Assembly: GCA_014378485.1 (NCBI GenBank) | Contig: JACMNO010000094.1 | Location: forward strand, 1 to 64,000 | Length of the DNA: 64,000 nt | Source of the DNA: Bacteroidia bacterium | Lineage (GTDB): Bacteria; Bacteroidota; Bacteroidia; B-17B0; Aurantibacillaceae | Direction of reading: 5' to 3' | Shown here: positions 43,576 to 52,050 of the stretch, piece after piece | How positions within the stretch are numbered: position 1 is the first letter of the stretch | Layout of the letters: each line of letters opens with the position of its first letter | Made by a program: the position numbers and the translations under genes | The notes under the pieces: generated by a model | What the model was told of the DNA's origin: nothing | Seen by the model: the letters and a program-made list of their open reading frames with translations, nothing else | Database searches by the model: none

Positions 43576-44201
43576 TATTCCTCTTTTAAAAGTTTGATAT
43601 CTGAAATCATCTTTACAACAGTTACGCTGTCTGTACCATCATACATTCCACGAATTCGTTGTTGTGCATCCACCAGGATAAACAACTCGCTATGTAAAAA
43701 TCCTTCCGGTGTTCCATCTCCTTCTAAAGCATTTACAAGGTAACTGTATCTTGCCATATCATAAATTGCTTTTTTACTCCCCGTCAGGAAATGCCATTTG
43801 TTTTTTATTGCCCCATAACTATTAGCATAGCCATTTAAAACCTCAACTGTATCATGCATTGGATTTACAGAATGCGATAAGATCAAAAAGCTATTATCAT
43901 TTTTGAAAGCGTTTTGTACATGCACTAACTGTGAACTCATTTTAGGGCAAATGCTCTGGCAGGTGGCAAAGAAAAAATCAGCCACATAAATTTTATTTTC
44001 AATGGACTTTTCTGTGATCGTATCACTAAATTGGTTTACAAATGAAAAAGGCTGAACACTATGATAAATCGTATCTTTCCCATCGACACCGGCAAGTTTT
44101 TTTTCTCCTATCACCGGCAATACTAATTTTTTTGTTTCCGTTGTTTTATCACAACCGAATAAACATATTAATCCAACCAGAATTAAAAATTGTTTTATCA
44201 T
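43575..44201 (-). CDS. SCO-family copper chaperone lipoprotein
   Basis: A 208-residue lipoprotein with a lipobox at LFGC (Cys17) and a thioredoxin-like SCO1/SenC domain. The copper/redox cysteines are Cys81 and Cys85 in FFFATCQSICPKM, and the third ligand is His170 in EGFLHSELFILVD. SCO proteins deliver copper to the CuA centre of cytochrome oxidase or act as periplasmic thiol reductases; no oxidase genes are in this window. The gene overlaps both neighbours (ATGA with the paralogue upstream and TAGTG with the TM2 gene downstream), so all three are one unit. Confidence 0.92.
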   Translation of the reverse strand: MIKQFLILVGLICLFGCDKTTETKKLVLPVIGEKKLAGVDGKDTIYHSVQPFSFVNQFSDTITEKSIENKIYVADFFFATCQSICPKMSSQLVHVQNAFKNDNSFLILSHSVNPMHDTVEVLNGYANSYGAIKNKWHFLTGSKKAIYDMARYSYLVNALEGDGTPEGFLHSELFILVDAQQRIRGMYDGTDSVTVVKMISDIKLLKEE

Positions 44202-44866
44202 TTACTTTCTATTTTATTTACATTAATCATTTGCTCTTTCTCCTCCTTAAGTCTCAAATGTTGATACTCTTCTGTTAATCGTTTTATTTCAGCAATATAT
44301 CTGCCATCATAATATCCCCTGATATGGCGCTTTTTATCTACTAATACAAAAAAGCTGTAGTCTATATAAATGGGTTTTCCTTTAAAGTATGTCAGATTTA
44401 AACTGTCAAAAGAAGAAGGTGGCCAATACATATTTAAAATATTTTTATTCCCTACAGATAATTTCTGCATTTCCCTTAAGCAGGTTGGGTCATTTATTCC
44501 TTCGCATGGAGTAACAATTACAAAAGGAATTAATTTTATTTTATCTTTTTTATACTGAGCATATTCAGTTAATCCGGCCATGCGGTAATCGTCTTTTTTA
44601 TAACTTTGCTTTATAAAACAAACCGCAAATAATGGAAAGTTAACTGTATCAAGATTAAAATTCTCTAAGCCTTGAGTTTCATTATTATTAACCGGCAATG
44701 TTTTAAAAGTTGAATTTACTTTATAATAAACCGTATCGTTTCCGTTCAACTCTTTTGGTCCATAATAAGGAAGCTTACGGGAATTAATCGTTGTAAATTC
44801 AAGTATTATTTTAAACAGAGCAGGGAATAAAAGAATAACAAAAAAAAGTAGCTTTTTATTTTTCAT
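44198..44866 (-). CDS. SCO-like paralogue lacking the copper ligands
   Basis: A 222-residue protein with an N-terminal membrane anchor (LLFFVILLFPALFKIILEF) and an SCO-like domain. It aligns with its downstream neighbour along the whole length: LPYYGPKELNGNDTVYYKV against LPVIGEKKLAGVDGKDTIYH, and FFVLVDKKRHIRGYYDG against LFILVDAQQRIRGMYDG. The CxxxC motif is lost (the place reads LFAVCFIKQSYKK, one Cys), and the ligand His is replaced by Asp in PIYIDYSFFVL. The product cannot bind copper in the usual way. It may be a partner or regulator of the intact SCO. It overlaps that gene by four bases. Confidence 0.8.
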   Translation of the reverse strand: MKNKKLLFFVILLFPALFKIILEFTTINSRKLPYYGPKELNGNDTVYYKVNSTFKTLPVNNNETQGLENFNLDTVNFPLFAVCFIKQSYKKDDYRMAGLTEYAQYKKDKIKLIPFVIVTPCEGINDPTCLREMQKLSVGNKNILNMYWPPSSFDSLNLTYFKGKPIYIDYSFFVLVDKKRHIRGYYDGRYIAEIKRLTEEYQHLRLKEEKEQMINVNKIESK

Positions 44867-44918
44867 TGAGGACGATTACTTTGTGTTTAATTTAATTTCT
44901 AATTAACTGCTTTTAAAA

Positions 44919-45353
44919 TTAAAAATCTCTATTCTTCAGACTTTCTACAATTTTCTCATTCAATTTATCTCTGAATTTTTGCTTATGTGAGGCTCTCATA
45001 CCCAATAGCGGAAGCGATTCCGCATCACCATCGTTATAAATTAACTTGAACGAATTACTTTTTTTTTCTTCGATTGCCCTGGCATCTAAATAATAAAATT
45101 CTTTATTGTAAATCAAAGATTGCTTAATCTCAAACCTGTTTTCATAAACCACCGCGTATGGATTTACTATGAACCACAGGCCTTGCAGCGTGAGCATTAA
45201 TCCGGGAATAGCTGTTGCAGTACCCCATGGGTTAACATCCAAAAGCATTTTAATACTAAACCAATCAATCAATAAAGCTGATACGGTAGTTATAATTACT
45301 AATAAAATATTACGTTCAAAATATTCCTTTGGTTCTTCATCCTTGTTTTTCAC
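44919..45353 (-). CDS. Small membrane protein of unknown function
   Basis: A 144-residue protein with two membrane segments (LLVIITTVSALLIDWFSIKM and ATAIPGLMLTLQGLWFIV). A cytoplasmic C-terminal half follows, with the beta pattern NRFEIKQSLIYNKEFYYLDA ... SFKLIYNDGDAESLPLLGM, reminiscent of the PH-like domain of bacterial YdbS/DUF-type membrane proteins. I do not recognise the family with confidence. It is on the minus strand upstream of the SCO pair with a 52-base gap, possibly the first gene of that operon. Confidence 0.6.
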   Translation of the reverse strand: MKNKDEEPKEYFERNILLVIITTVSALLIDWFSIKMLLDVNPWGTATAIPGLMLTLQGLWFIVNPYAVVYENRFEIKQSLIYNKEFYYLDARAIEEKKSNSFKLIYNDGDAESLPLLGMRASHKQKFRDKLNEKIVESLKNRDF

Positions 45354-45438
45354 AGCGCAAAGTTAAAAATTAAAGTACTTTAACTTTTGTTTATTAAATA
45401 TATTTTTTATACTTGTTATATAGAAATTATTCATTTTT

Positions 45439-45470
45439 GTAACGTTTTGTAAGTTATTACGTTACACTAA
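45439..45470 (+). promoter_or_regulatory. ECF-type promoter candidate of the lytic transglycosylase gene
   Basis: GTAACGTTTT (45439-45448), then CGTTAC at 45460-45465 with 15 bases between the hexamers. The -35 core GTAAC.TTTT and the -10 CGT fit an ECF-sigma promoter and match the element at 47057. GTAACGT/ACGTTAC also form a 7 bp inverted repeat. Confidence 0.5.
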
Positions 45471-45483
45471 TAAACCAAACGCA

Positions 45484-46989
45484 ATGTCCACTAAAATAAA
45501 ACTCACATTCCAAAAGGCGCTATTGGTGTCTGTATTGGGTACAGGAAGTTTGTTTGCTCAAAACATACTTACTATGTCAGACAATCCTGTAGCTGCAATG
45601 CTGGATAGTTTGGCAAATCAAAAAATTCTTGAAAAAGCTTTATTGAAGCCTGTATACCCAAAGGTTAACAAATATAAATATGCTGTCGACAGTGTACCTC
45701 GTTTTGAAGATTTTGTTTATGAGAGCCGTTTGGCAAAACTGGATGCTACTTCACCTTTCGATTTGATCTATAATCCGCATGTTAAAGGATTTATTGAATT
45801 ATATGCTGTTCGTAAGCGTGAGCTAGTGAGCCGAATGATGGGTCTGTCCCAGTTATATTATCCGATGTTTGAAGAGGTTTTTGATAAACATAATATTCCT
45901 TTAGAGTTAAAACATTTGGCGGTTATTGAATCTGCACTGAATCCAAATGCCCGATCTCGTTGTGGTGCAACCGGTTTATGGCAGTTTATGTACCCTACGG
46001 GAAAAATGTACGGATTGAATGTAACTTCCTATATTGATGAACGTTCTGATGTTTACAAGGCTACTGAAGCTGCTGCAGAATATTTAAAAAGTCTATACGG
46101 TATGTTTGGTGATTGGCAAATGGTTTTAGCAGCTTATAATGCAGGACCCGGAACAATCAGCAAAGCCATTCGCCGCAGTGGTGGAAAAAAAACGTATTGG
46201 GAAATCCGTCCTTATTTGCCTTTAGAAACTCAAGCTTATGTTCCGGCATTTATCGCAGCTAATTATGTGATGAATTATCCAACAGAACATAACATTTATG
46301 CTTCAACGCCACGTAAAACATATTTTGAAGTAGATACGGCTATTTTAAAAGAACCAATGTCTTTTGACCAGATCTCGGCAGCATTAGATGTATCTGTAGA
46401 TGAAATTGCTTATTTCAATCCGCAATATCGTAAAGGTGTTATTCCTGCCGGTGGAAATTGTTTAACATTACCAAAAGCAAAGATCGGCACTTTCTTATCG
46501 AATGAAACAGAAATTTATGCTGCCGGCAAATCACAACAGTTAGTTGCTTTAGAGGGTTCGGTTGCTGTTAAAGAAGTTCAAAAAACGCATACAGTAAGAA
46601 ATGGTGAAAAATTAGGAACAATTGCTCGTAAATACGGAGTTACTATTGCTGATCTGAAATCATGGAACTACATTGGCAAAAAAGGCATTAAGGCGGGGAA
46701 AAAGCTGATCGTCTATGTGAAACAGGATGTTCCGGTTGCTAATCCAACAAAAACAGATACACCAAAGGCGCCTCAAACTAATCTAGCAAATAACGATACA
46801 ACTGCGGAATCACGGAAGTTAGCTGATAAATCAACTTCTGACATAAAAATTCATAAAGTAAAAAAAGGCGAAACCTTATACGGTATTTCAAAAAAATATA
46901 ATATCAGCGTTGATAAACTGATAGAATTAAATGGCTTCAAAAAAAATCCACAGTTATTATTAGGACAAAAAATTAAATTGATATCTTAA
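45484..46989 (+). CDS. mltD: Membrane-bound lytic transglycosylase D-like, with two LysM domains
   Basis: A 501-residue murein lytic transglycosylase (family 1D, slt-type). After the signal peptide (LLVSVLGTGSLFAQ) and a linker comes the catalytic domain at about residues 140-290. It has the catalytic Glu149 in LAVIESALNPNARSRCGATG, then LWQFMYPTGKMYGL and VLAAYNAGPGTISKA. The C-terminal half has two LysM peptidoglycan-binding repeats (THTVRNGEKLGTIARKYGV and HKVKKGETLYGISKKYNIS). It cleaves peptidoglycan from the periplasmic side. It is divergent from the SCO unit and followed by the sigma gene; an ECF-like promoter precedes it. Confidence 0.92.
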   Translation: MSTKIKLTFQKALLVSVLGTGSLFAQNILTMSDNPVAAMLDSLANQKILEKALLKPVYPKVNKYKYAVDSVPRFEDFVYESRLAKLDATSPFDLIYNPHVKGFIELYAVRKRELVSRMMGLSQLYYPMFEEVFDKHNIPLELKHLAVIESALNPNARSRCGATGLWQFMYPTGKMYGLNVTSYIDERSDVYKATEAAAEYLKSLYGMFGDWQMVLAAYNAGPGTISKAIRRSGGKKTYWEIRPYLPLETQAYVPAFIAANYVMNYPTEHNIYASTPRKTYFEVDTAILKEPMSFDQISAALDVSVDEIAYFNPQYRKGVIPAGGNCLTLPKAKIGTFLSNETEIYAAGKSQQLVALEGSVAVKEVQKTHTVRNGEKLGTIARKYGVTIADLKSWNYIGKKGIKAGKKLIVYVKQDVPVANPTKTDTPKAPQTNLANNDTTAESRKLADKSTSDIKIHKVKKGETLYGISKKYNISVDKLIELNGFKKNPQLLLGQKIKLIS

Positions 46990-47015
46990 TCTTCAATTAT
47001 ATTGTTTTTTAAACG

Positions 47016-47046
47016 AAACCCTCTGATAATCAGGGGGTTTTGTTTT
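47016..47046 (+). terminator. Terminator after mltD
   Basis: A 10 bp stem AAACCCTCTG / CAGGGGGTTT (one G-U) with a 5-base loop and TGTTTT after it. Confidence 0.85.
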
Positions 47047-47056
47047 AATGACAGGT

Positions 47057-47085
47057 GTAACATTTTAAAGCCTATAGGCGTCTTA
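47057..47085 (+). promoter_or_regulatory. ECF-type promoter candidate of the sigma gene (autoregulation)
   Basis: GTAACATTTT at 47057-47066 and CGTCTTA at 47079-47085 with 16 bases between GTAACA and CGTCTTA. AAC in the -35 and CGT in the -10 are usual for ECF sigma targets. It lies 12 bases before the TTG start. Confidence 0.6.
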
Positions 47086-47097
47086 TAGTTATTAAAA

Positions 47098-47583
47098 TTG
47101 ACAGTAACAGAATATAATCAGTGTGTGGATAGCTATTCCGATTCTTTATATCGCTTTATTTTAAAGCATATTAAAGATGAGGATGCTGCTAAAGATATTG
47201 TGCAGGACACATATGAAAAAGTGTGGCGTAAAGTGAATGATATTGAAAGCACTAATGCCAAATCATATATGTTTACCACGGCCCATCATACACTTGTGGA
47301 TTATACCAGAAAAGCAAAAAAACAGGGAGATTATAACGAAGTGATTGAAAATTCACTGAAGCATGAAAAGCACTATTCTGATATTAAAGAAATCTTAAAT
47401 ACGGCTTTGGATAGATTGCCGGAGATCCAAAAAAGTGTTGTGCTGCTAAGAGATTATGAAGGTTATGATTACGCTGAAATTGGCAAGATCACTAATTTAA
47501 CGGAAAGCCAGGTAAAAGTCTATATTTTCAGAGCCAGAGCATTTTTAAAAAATTACATTGGTAAACTAGAAGTTATTATTTAA
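47098..47583 (+). CDS. ECF-type RNA polymerase sigma factor
   Basis: A 161-residue group 4 sigma factor. Sigma region 2 shows YRFILKHIKDEDAAKDIVQD followed by YEKVWRK. Region 4 shows ALDRLPEIQKSVVLLRDYEG, then YAEIGKITNLTESQVKVYIF with the helix-turn-helix. The start is TTG, and the only earlier in-frame codons are too close to the promoter to be used. It is coupled to the next gene, a likely anti-sigma factor, by a TAATG overlap. The same promoter motif upstream of this gene and of mltD suggests that the sigma factor controls itself and at least that cell-wall gene. Confidence 0.92.
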   Translation: MTVTEYNQCVDSYSDSLYRFILKHIKDEDAAKDIVQDTYEKVWRKVNDIESTNAKSYMFTTAHHTLVDYTRKAKKQGDYNEVIENSLKHEKHYSDIKEILNTALDRLPEIQKSVVLLRDYEGYDYAEIGKITNLTESQVKVYIFRARAFLKNYIGKLEVII

Positions 47584-48605
47584 TGAACAGAATTGACATA
47601 TATAATTACGAAGCTTACTTACTGGATTTTTCGGAAGGAAATCTGGGAGGTGAACTGCAAATGGAATTGGAGTTATTTTTAATTCAACATCCTGAATTAA
47701 ATGTTGATTTGAGTGAAGTATCATTAGTTGAATTAGATAAAGAAGAGATCTGTTTTCCGAAAAAAAATAATTTAAAAAAGTCTGAATCAGATCTTATTTC
47801 AGAAATACAATTTATATCCTACATTGAAAATCAGATTCCTCTTGATGAAGGATTAATAATAGAAAAAAGTTGTGCTTCCAATCCTTCTTTAACTACTGAA
47901 TTAAGTCTTTACCAACAAACCATCTCGCGTGCGGATCTTTCCATTACCTACTCAGATAAAAATAAATTAAAACGGCGCCCAGGTATTATATGGTTTGATT
48001 TTTCTATAGTTCAATATGCATCAGCTGCTTGTGTGCTATTTTTGATCGGGTTATTTGTTTTGTGGCCGAAACTCGGCAAAACTAATTTTGACTCTCAATT
48101 GGCTGAACATAAAAAAATTACACCCTCTGTAAAGGAAAACAATGCTTTAACCCAAAAAAAGGAAGCCGACTCAGAAATAAAAACAGAACCGATAACAATT
48201 CCTCAGAATTCAAATAAGCAGAAAAAAATAAATACTAGAAACAACGCGTCAATTTCAAAAGAGAACCTTATTAGCGACACGATTGGGCTAAAACCGGATA
48301 AACTTCCGCCAATTGAAGAGATAAAGAAAAACGAACCTTTAATTGGCATCAATAATTTACCTACTATTAATCCTTCTAACCAAACTGTCGTGCAGGTCAT
48401 CACAGAAAACGAAGAAGCGTCCGACGCTATAAACACTGGGCCAAATAAAAACGGTCTCTGGGCATTAGCAATTAAAGCATTGAAAAACCTAAACAAGGTC
48501 GGTGTAAAATCAGTGAATGGTAACGAAGATGAAAATAAAGATAAAACCTCCTATGCTCTGACATTGGGTGGCCTAAATATTACTCATAAAGTGGGTAATT
48601 TATAG
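47583..48605 (+). CDS. Putative anti-sigma factor, single-pass membrane protein
   Basis: A 340-residue protein with one central membrane helix (YASAACVLFLIGLFVLWPKL, about residues 142-161). The cytoplasmic N-terminal half (LDFSEGNLGGELQMELELFL) has the shape of Bacteroidota anti-sigma factors, and the periplasmic half is Lys/Asn-rich and of low complexity (ENNALTQKKEADSEIKTEPI). No zinc-binding HxxxCxxC motif is present, so it is not a ZAS type. The overlap with the sigma gene supports the assignment. Its last 6 bases overlap the convergent yraN gene. Confidence 0.7.
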   Translation: MNRIDIYNYEAYLLDFSEGNLGGELQMELELFLIQHPELNVDLSEVSLVELDKEEICFPKKNNLKKSESDLISEIQFISYIENQIPLDEGLIIEKSCASNPSLTTELSLYQQTISRADLSITYSDKNKLKRRPGIIWFDFSIVQYASAACVLFLIGLFVLWPKLGKTNFDSQLAEHKKITPSVKENNALTQKKEADSEIKTEPITIPQNSNKQKKINTRNNASISKENLISDTIGLKPDKLPPIEEIKKNEPLIGINNLPTINPSNQTVVQVITENEEASDAINTGPNKNGLWALAIKALKNLNKVGVKSVNGNEDENKDKTSYALTLGGLNITHKVGNL

Positions 48606-48962
48606 AGTAGGATAAAAGGCCCCCACGATATGTTCTACTGTTAATTCATTAGGATTATGGATTATCGAGACAACGTCAAACCTTGTTTCCCAATTTATGT
48701 TATTTTCTCTGATATAAAAATCCGCGGCTTTTATCACCCTTTTTTGCTTTGTTTTTGTCACAAATTCTTCCGGATTACCAAAAAAATTACTTGCTCTTAG
48801 TTTCACTTCGATCACTACCAAAGTACTATTGATACTGGCAATTATATCTATTTCAAGATGCTTATGCCTCCAGTTTTTTTCAAGGATCTCGTAGCCCGAT
48901 TTTAATAAATGAGCAATGGCAATTTCTTCTCCTAGAAAGCCTTTTTGAGTATTATTTGGCAT
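48600..48962 (-). CDS. yraN: YraN/UPF0102 family protein
   Basis: A 120-residue protein of the UPF0102 family, which has a restriction-endonuclease-like fold. The motifs KGFLGEEIAIAHLLKSGYEI, HLEIDIIA and VVIEVKLR form the PD-(D/E)xK-type core (D, E and K of the putative active site). The length is normal. It is convergent with the anti-sigma gene and divergent from the DUF4412 gene. The cellular role is not established; in other bacteria it is often near cell-division or rRNA genes. Confidence 0.9.
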   Translation of the reverse strand: MPNNTQKGFLGEEIAIAHLLKSGYEILEKNWRHKHLEIDIIASINSTLVVIEVKLRASNFFGNPEEFVTKTKQKRVIKAADFYIRENNINWETRFDVVSIIHNPNELTVEHIVGAFYPTL

Positions 48963-49020
48963 AATTTTTATTTATAACTAAATTATATTATTTTAGTGTA
49001 AAATTTAAACCTCAAATTAA

Positions 49021-49662
49021 ATGAATAAAATTAAATTATTAGTAGCAAGTCTATCTTTATCTGTAATGGCAATTGCTCAATCTTATGAAGGAAGTATCGA
49101 ATTTAAAATGGAAACTTCTAAAGATACTACTACAAACATCTATTACGTTAAAGGTAATAATGTAAAGTTAGATCAGATTGGCCGTAAATCGGGAAAAGTA
49201 GAAGGTAGTTTCGTTTTTGATTTAAGTTCAAACGAAATTAGGTTTGTTAACCCCATTCGTAAAGTGTGGGGAGAGCATAAAAGTGAAACCGCTCCAATGA
49301 TTAAAGGGACTTGTGTATCTACTAAAGGAACAAACACCAAAATGGTTCAAGGGCAAAAGTGTATTGAATACATTGTGAAAAATACAGAAGAAAACACGCA
49401 AATTACATATTGGTTAGCCAACAATAAATATGATTTCTTTGCTCCATTGGTTAAAATATGGAACAGAAAAGACAAACAAAGCATCTACTTTAATCAGATC
49501 AAAGATCTGCCAAAAGGTTCTATGCCTTTATTATCTGAAGAAAAAACAATTTCCGATGGAAAATTAGTGAGTAAGTTGGAAGTATCTAAAATCAGTAAAG
49601 GATCTATTGATGATTCTAAACTTGCAATCCCTTCAGAATATAAAAAGTTCGAACAAAAATAA
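49021..49662 (+). CDS. Exported DUF4412-type protein
   Basis: A 213-residue exported protein with signal peptide VASLSLSVMAIAQ. The mature part starts YEGSIEFKMETSKDTTTNIY and continues with antiparallel strands (VKGNNVKLDQIGRKSG, KCIEYIVKNTEENTQITYWL), which resembles the DUF4412 beta-barrel/lipocalin-like family of Bacteroidota. Two cysteines (KGTCVSTKG and GQKCIEY) may pair. No T9SS tail is present, so a periplasmic location is likely. The function is unknown. It ends at a strong terminator. Confidence 0.7.
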   Translation: MNKIKLLVASLSLSVMAIAQSYEGSIEFKMETSKDTTTNIYYVKGNNVKLDQIGRKSGKVEGSFVFDLSSNEIRFVNPIRKVWGEHKSETAPMIKGTCVSTKGTNTKMVQGQKCIEYIVKNTEENTQITYWLANNKYDFFAPLVKIWNRKDKQSIYFNQIKDLPKGSMPLLSEEKTISDGKLVSKLEVSKISKGSIDDSKLAIPSEYKKFEQK

Positions 49663-49677
49663 TTTTTTATCTATTTG

Positions 49678-49713
49678 AAAAAGCCGCTGTGTAAATTTCA
49701 CAGCGGCTTTTTC
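49678..49713 (+). terminator. Terminator after the DUF4412 gene
   Basis: A perfect 14 bp stem AAAAAGCCGCTGTG / CACAGCGGCTTTTT with a 7-base loop. Confidence 0.92.
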
Positions 49714-49787
49714 ATTTAACCAAACTTAACAGTTTATTCCGGTTACTTAAATCATCCTTGTGGCATCAATAATAAAAATCCACAATC

Positions 49788-50717
49788 ATGAAAAAACCAA
49801 CATCCAACTTCTTAAAACTATCAGCCATCGTTTTAAGTACAACCATTGTATTGTTTTCTTGCGGTGCTTCATCAGAACAAATGACTGACCGTGAAGAAAC
49901 CGCAAAAGCATTCGCTGATTCTGTTTCAACCAGCATTCAAAACATAAACAAAACCCCTTTGCAAGCTGATAGCAACAGAACTTTTGTGCGTACTGCCGAT
50001 TTATCATTTAAAGTAAAAGATGTGAAAACAGCTACGTTTGATATTGAGCGCATTGTATCAGACCATAATGGTTATGTGACCTCATCTATTTTAGAAAGCA
50101 ACATTAATTTTAAAAACTCAGTAAGAGCCAGTAAAGACAGTATGCTGGATGTTATTAATTATATTGTACACAACAATATTGTTATTCGCATTCCAAATAA
50201 AGATTTAGATAAAACACTTACAGAAATATCCGACTTAATTGATTATTTAGATTTCAGAAAAATAAAAGCAGAGGATGTTACCAAACAATTTCAATCAGCA
50301 AAATTATCAGAGAACCGATTTGTAAATCATAAAAAAAGATTGGAAAAAGCGGTAGATCTAAAAGGAAAAAAGCTGGATCAAATGGTTGACGCAGAAAATG
50401 AGTTATTGGTAAAGCAGGAATGGGCAGATAACTCTAAACTAAACACATTGGAACTGGCTCACGATGTTTATTTTAGTACAGTAACCATTGCAATTTATCA
50501 AAACGAAACAACTAAAAAAGAAACTTATGCTTATACTTTTCCGGTTGAGCCCTATACGCCAAATTTTGGGGCAAAATTCCTGGCGTCTCTAAAAGATGGG
50601 GCATCTATCTTTGGTGAAATAATCTTATTCTTTGTTAAGTTATGGCCAATAGCTCTTTTAGTAATGGGTGTAATTGCATTGATTAAATTAGTAGTAAGGC
50701 AAAAGTGGTTTGCTTAA
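49788..50717 (+). CDS. DUF4349 lipoprotein with C-terminal membrane helix
   Basis: A 309-residue lipoprotein. The lipobox is LFSC (Cys at residue 25), followed by an acidic linker and a domain starting NRTFVRTADLSFKVKDVKTA. Residues about 95-230 are a DUF4349 domain with coiled-coil helices (NRFVNHKKRLEKAVDLKGKK). A C-terminal hydrophobic segment (IILFFVKLWPIALLVMGVIA) spans the membrane, so the protein is held at both ends. DUF4349 proteins are widespread and of unknown function. It stands alone; a hairpin with nested palindromes follows. Confidence 0.82.
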   Translation: MKKPTSNFLKLSAIVLSTTIVLFSCGASSEQMTDREETAKAFADSVSTSIQNINKTPLQADSNRTFVRTADLSFKVKDVKTATFDIERIVSDHNGYVTSSILESNINFKNSVRASKDSMLDVINYIVHNNIVIRIPNKDLDKTLTEISDLIDYLDFRKIKAEDVTKQFQSAKLSENRFVNHKKRLEKAVDLKGKKLDQMVDAENELLVKQEWADNSKLNTLELAHDVYFSTVTIAIYQNETTKKETYAYTFPVEPYTPNFGAKFLASLKDGASIFGEIILFFVKLWPIALLVMGVIALIKLVVRQKWFA

Positions 50718-50723
50718 TTTTTT

Positions 50724-50775
50724 AATAACGGAGATTGATCACGCCAAGGCGTGACCCGAAGTCTCCGTTATTTTA
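50724..50775 (+). terminator. Long hairpin with nested palindrome after the DUF4349 gene
   Basis: Outer arms AATAACGGAGA / TCTCCGTTATT (11 bp, exact) enclose a second inverted pair TCACGCC / GGCGTGA with a two-base loop. A T-rich stretch precedes and follows it. It may act as a terminator, but the nested design is like that of mobile palindromic repeats. Confidence 0.7.
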
Positions 50776-50853
50776 TTGTTGACTAAATCATTTATAACCG
50801 TATTTTTATAATCTGTTAAACGAAATTTTTCAGAATACATTTAATCTAAAACA

Positions 50854-51297
50854 ATGATCACTGTTAATGCACCCATCGTCAATTCAGATACCATATTACA
50901 GTATATTCCTCAACGTCCTCCAATTGTATTGATCAGCAGAATCTACAAATGTGATGAAGCTTCAGTGATTACCGGTTTTGATATTATCAACGAACATATA
51001 TTGACACAAAACGGTAAATTAACCGAATCAGGAATTATAGAAAATATGGCTCAAACAGCTGCCAGCATGGCCGGCTATGAAGCAGTCATTAAAAACTCTC
51101 CACCAAAAGTTGGCTTCATCGCCAATATTAAAAATCTTGTTATAAATTATTTACCTGAAGCAGGAAACGAAATTTTAACCGAAGTGAAAACCAAAACACA
51201 GGTAATGAATGTTTCAATTATTGATGCTAATTCTTATTGCAATAATAATTTGGTAGCGAGCTGCGAGATGAAAATATTTATACAGGAAAACGCTTAA
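50854..51297 (+). CDS. ApeP-like (FabZ-type) 3-hydroxyacyl-ACP dehydratase
   Basis: A 147-residue hotdog-fold protein. It starts with YIPQRPPIVLISRIYK, typical of the dehydratases of aryl-polyene and flexirubin clusters (PQRPP in place of the FPHRPP of FabZ). It continues with LTESGIIENMAQTAASMAG, where the catalytic Glu of the hotdog helix is present (ESGIIENMAQ). The usual FabZ His is replaced by the Gln in PQRPP, as in ApeP. The next gene, an ABC ATPase, starts one base after its stop, so the three genes 50854-53322 are one operon. It may complete the polyene pathway of 24-31 kb; this is inferred. Confidence 0.72.
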   Translation: MITVNAPIVNSDTILQYIPQRPPIVLISRIYKCDEASVITGFDIINEHILTQNGKLTESGIIENMAQTAASMAGYEAVIKNSPPKVGFIANIKNLVINYLPEAGNEILTEVKTKTQVMNVSIIDANSYCNNNLVASCEMKIFIQENA

Positions 51298-51298
51298 C

Positions 51299-52045
51299 AT
51301 GATCGTATTGGTTGATATACAACACGTATCTAAAAAATACAAAGATGCTCCTAAAGCGGCCGTAAATGATCTTTCTTTAACTATTAAAAAAGGAGAAGTT
51401 TTTGGTTTACTTGGCCCTAATGGCGCAGGTAAAACAACATTCATCAGTATGTTATGCGGGCTATTTCAACCGGGCAGCGGAGAAATTTTTATCAATGGCC
51501 GAACCCACAAAACACACAGCAAAGAGTGCAAACAAATCATTGGTGTTGTTCCGCAGGAAATTGCTTTGTATCCACAACTAACGGCGTGGGAAAATCTGAT
51601 GTTTCTTGGTCACATGTATGGATTAAAAGGAAATTCTCTAAAAGAAAAAATAAAAGAAAATTTAAAAATTCTTGGTTTAGAAAGTAACATACACCAAAAG
51701 ATAATTTCTTATTCAGGTGGTATGAAGCGACGCGTGAATTTAATAGCCGGTTTATTGCACAATCCTCAATTACTGATTTTAGATGAGCCTACGGTTGGTG
51801 TAGATGTTCAATCCAAGCAAGCGATCATTGAGCATCTCAAAAAACTGAATAAAGAAAGTGGAATGACTATTTTATATACGTCTCATCATTTAGATGAAGC
51901 TGAAAATTTCTGCACCCACATTGCTATCATAGATGAAGGAAAACTGATCACGCAAGGGCAACCGCAAGAATTGATAAGACAAAACAATTGTAATAGTATT
52001 GAAGATGTTTATTTAAAAATGACGGGAACCAAATTCAGGGATTAA
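51299..52045 (+). CDS. ABC transporter ATP-binding protein (DrrA/CcmA-like exporter)
   Basis: A 248-residue ATPase of the ABC-2 exporter class. Walker A is GPNGAGKTT (residues 39-47), the signature is SYSGGMKRRVNLIAG, Walker B is LLILDEPTVG, and the switch His is in LYTSHHLDEA. The end, SIEDVYLKMTGTKF, is typical of exporters of lipids, drugs or polysaccharides. Its partner permease follows 5 bases downstream, and the dehydratase precedes it by one base. Given the dehydratase, the substrate could be a lipid or pigment, which is a guess. Confidence 0.92.
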   Translation: MIVLVDIQHVSKKYKDAPKAAVNDLSLTIKKGEVFGLLGPNGAGKTTFISMLCGLFQPGSGEIFINGRTHKTHSKECKQIIGVVPQEIALYPQLTAWENLMFLGHMYGLKGNSLKEKIKENLKILGLESNIHQKIISYSGGMKRRVNLIAGLLHNPQLLILDEPTVGVDVQSKQAIIEHLKKLNKESGMTILYTSHHLDEAENFCTHIAIIDEGKLITQGQPQELIRQNNCNSIEDVYLKMTGTKFRD

Positions 52046-52050
52046 CAAAA

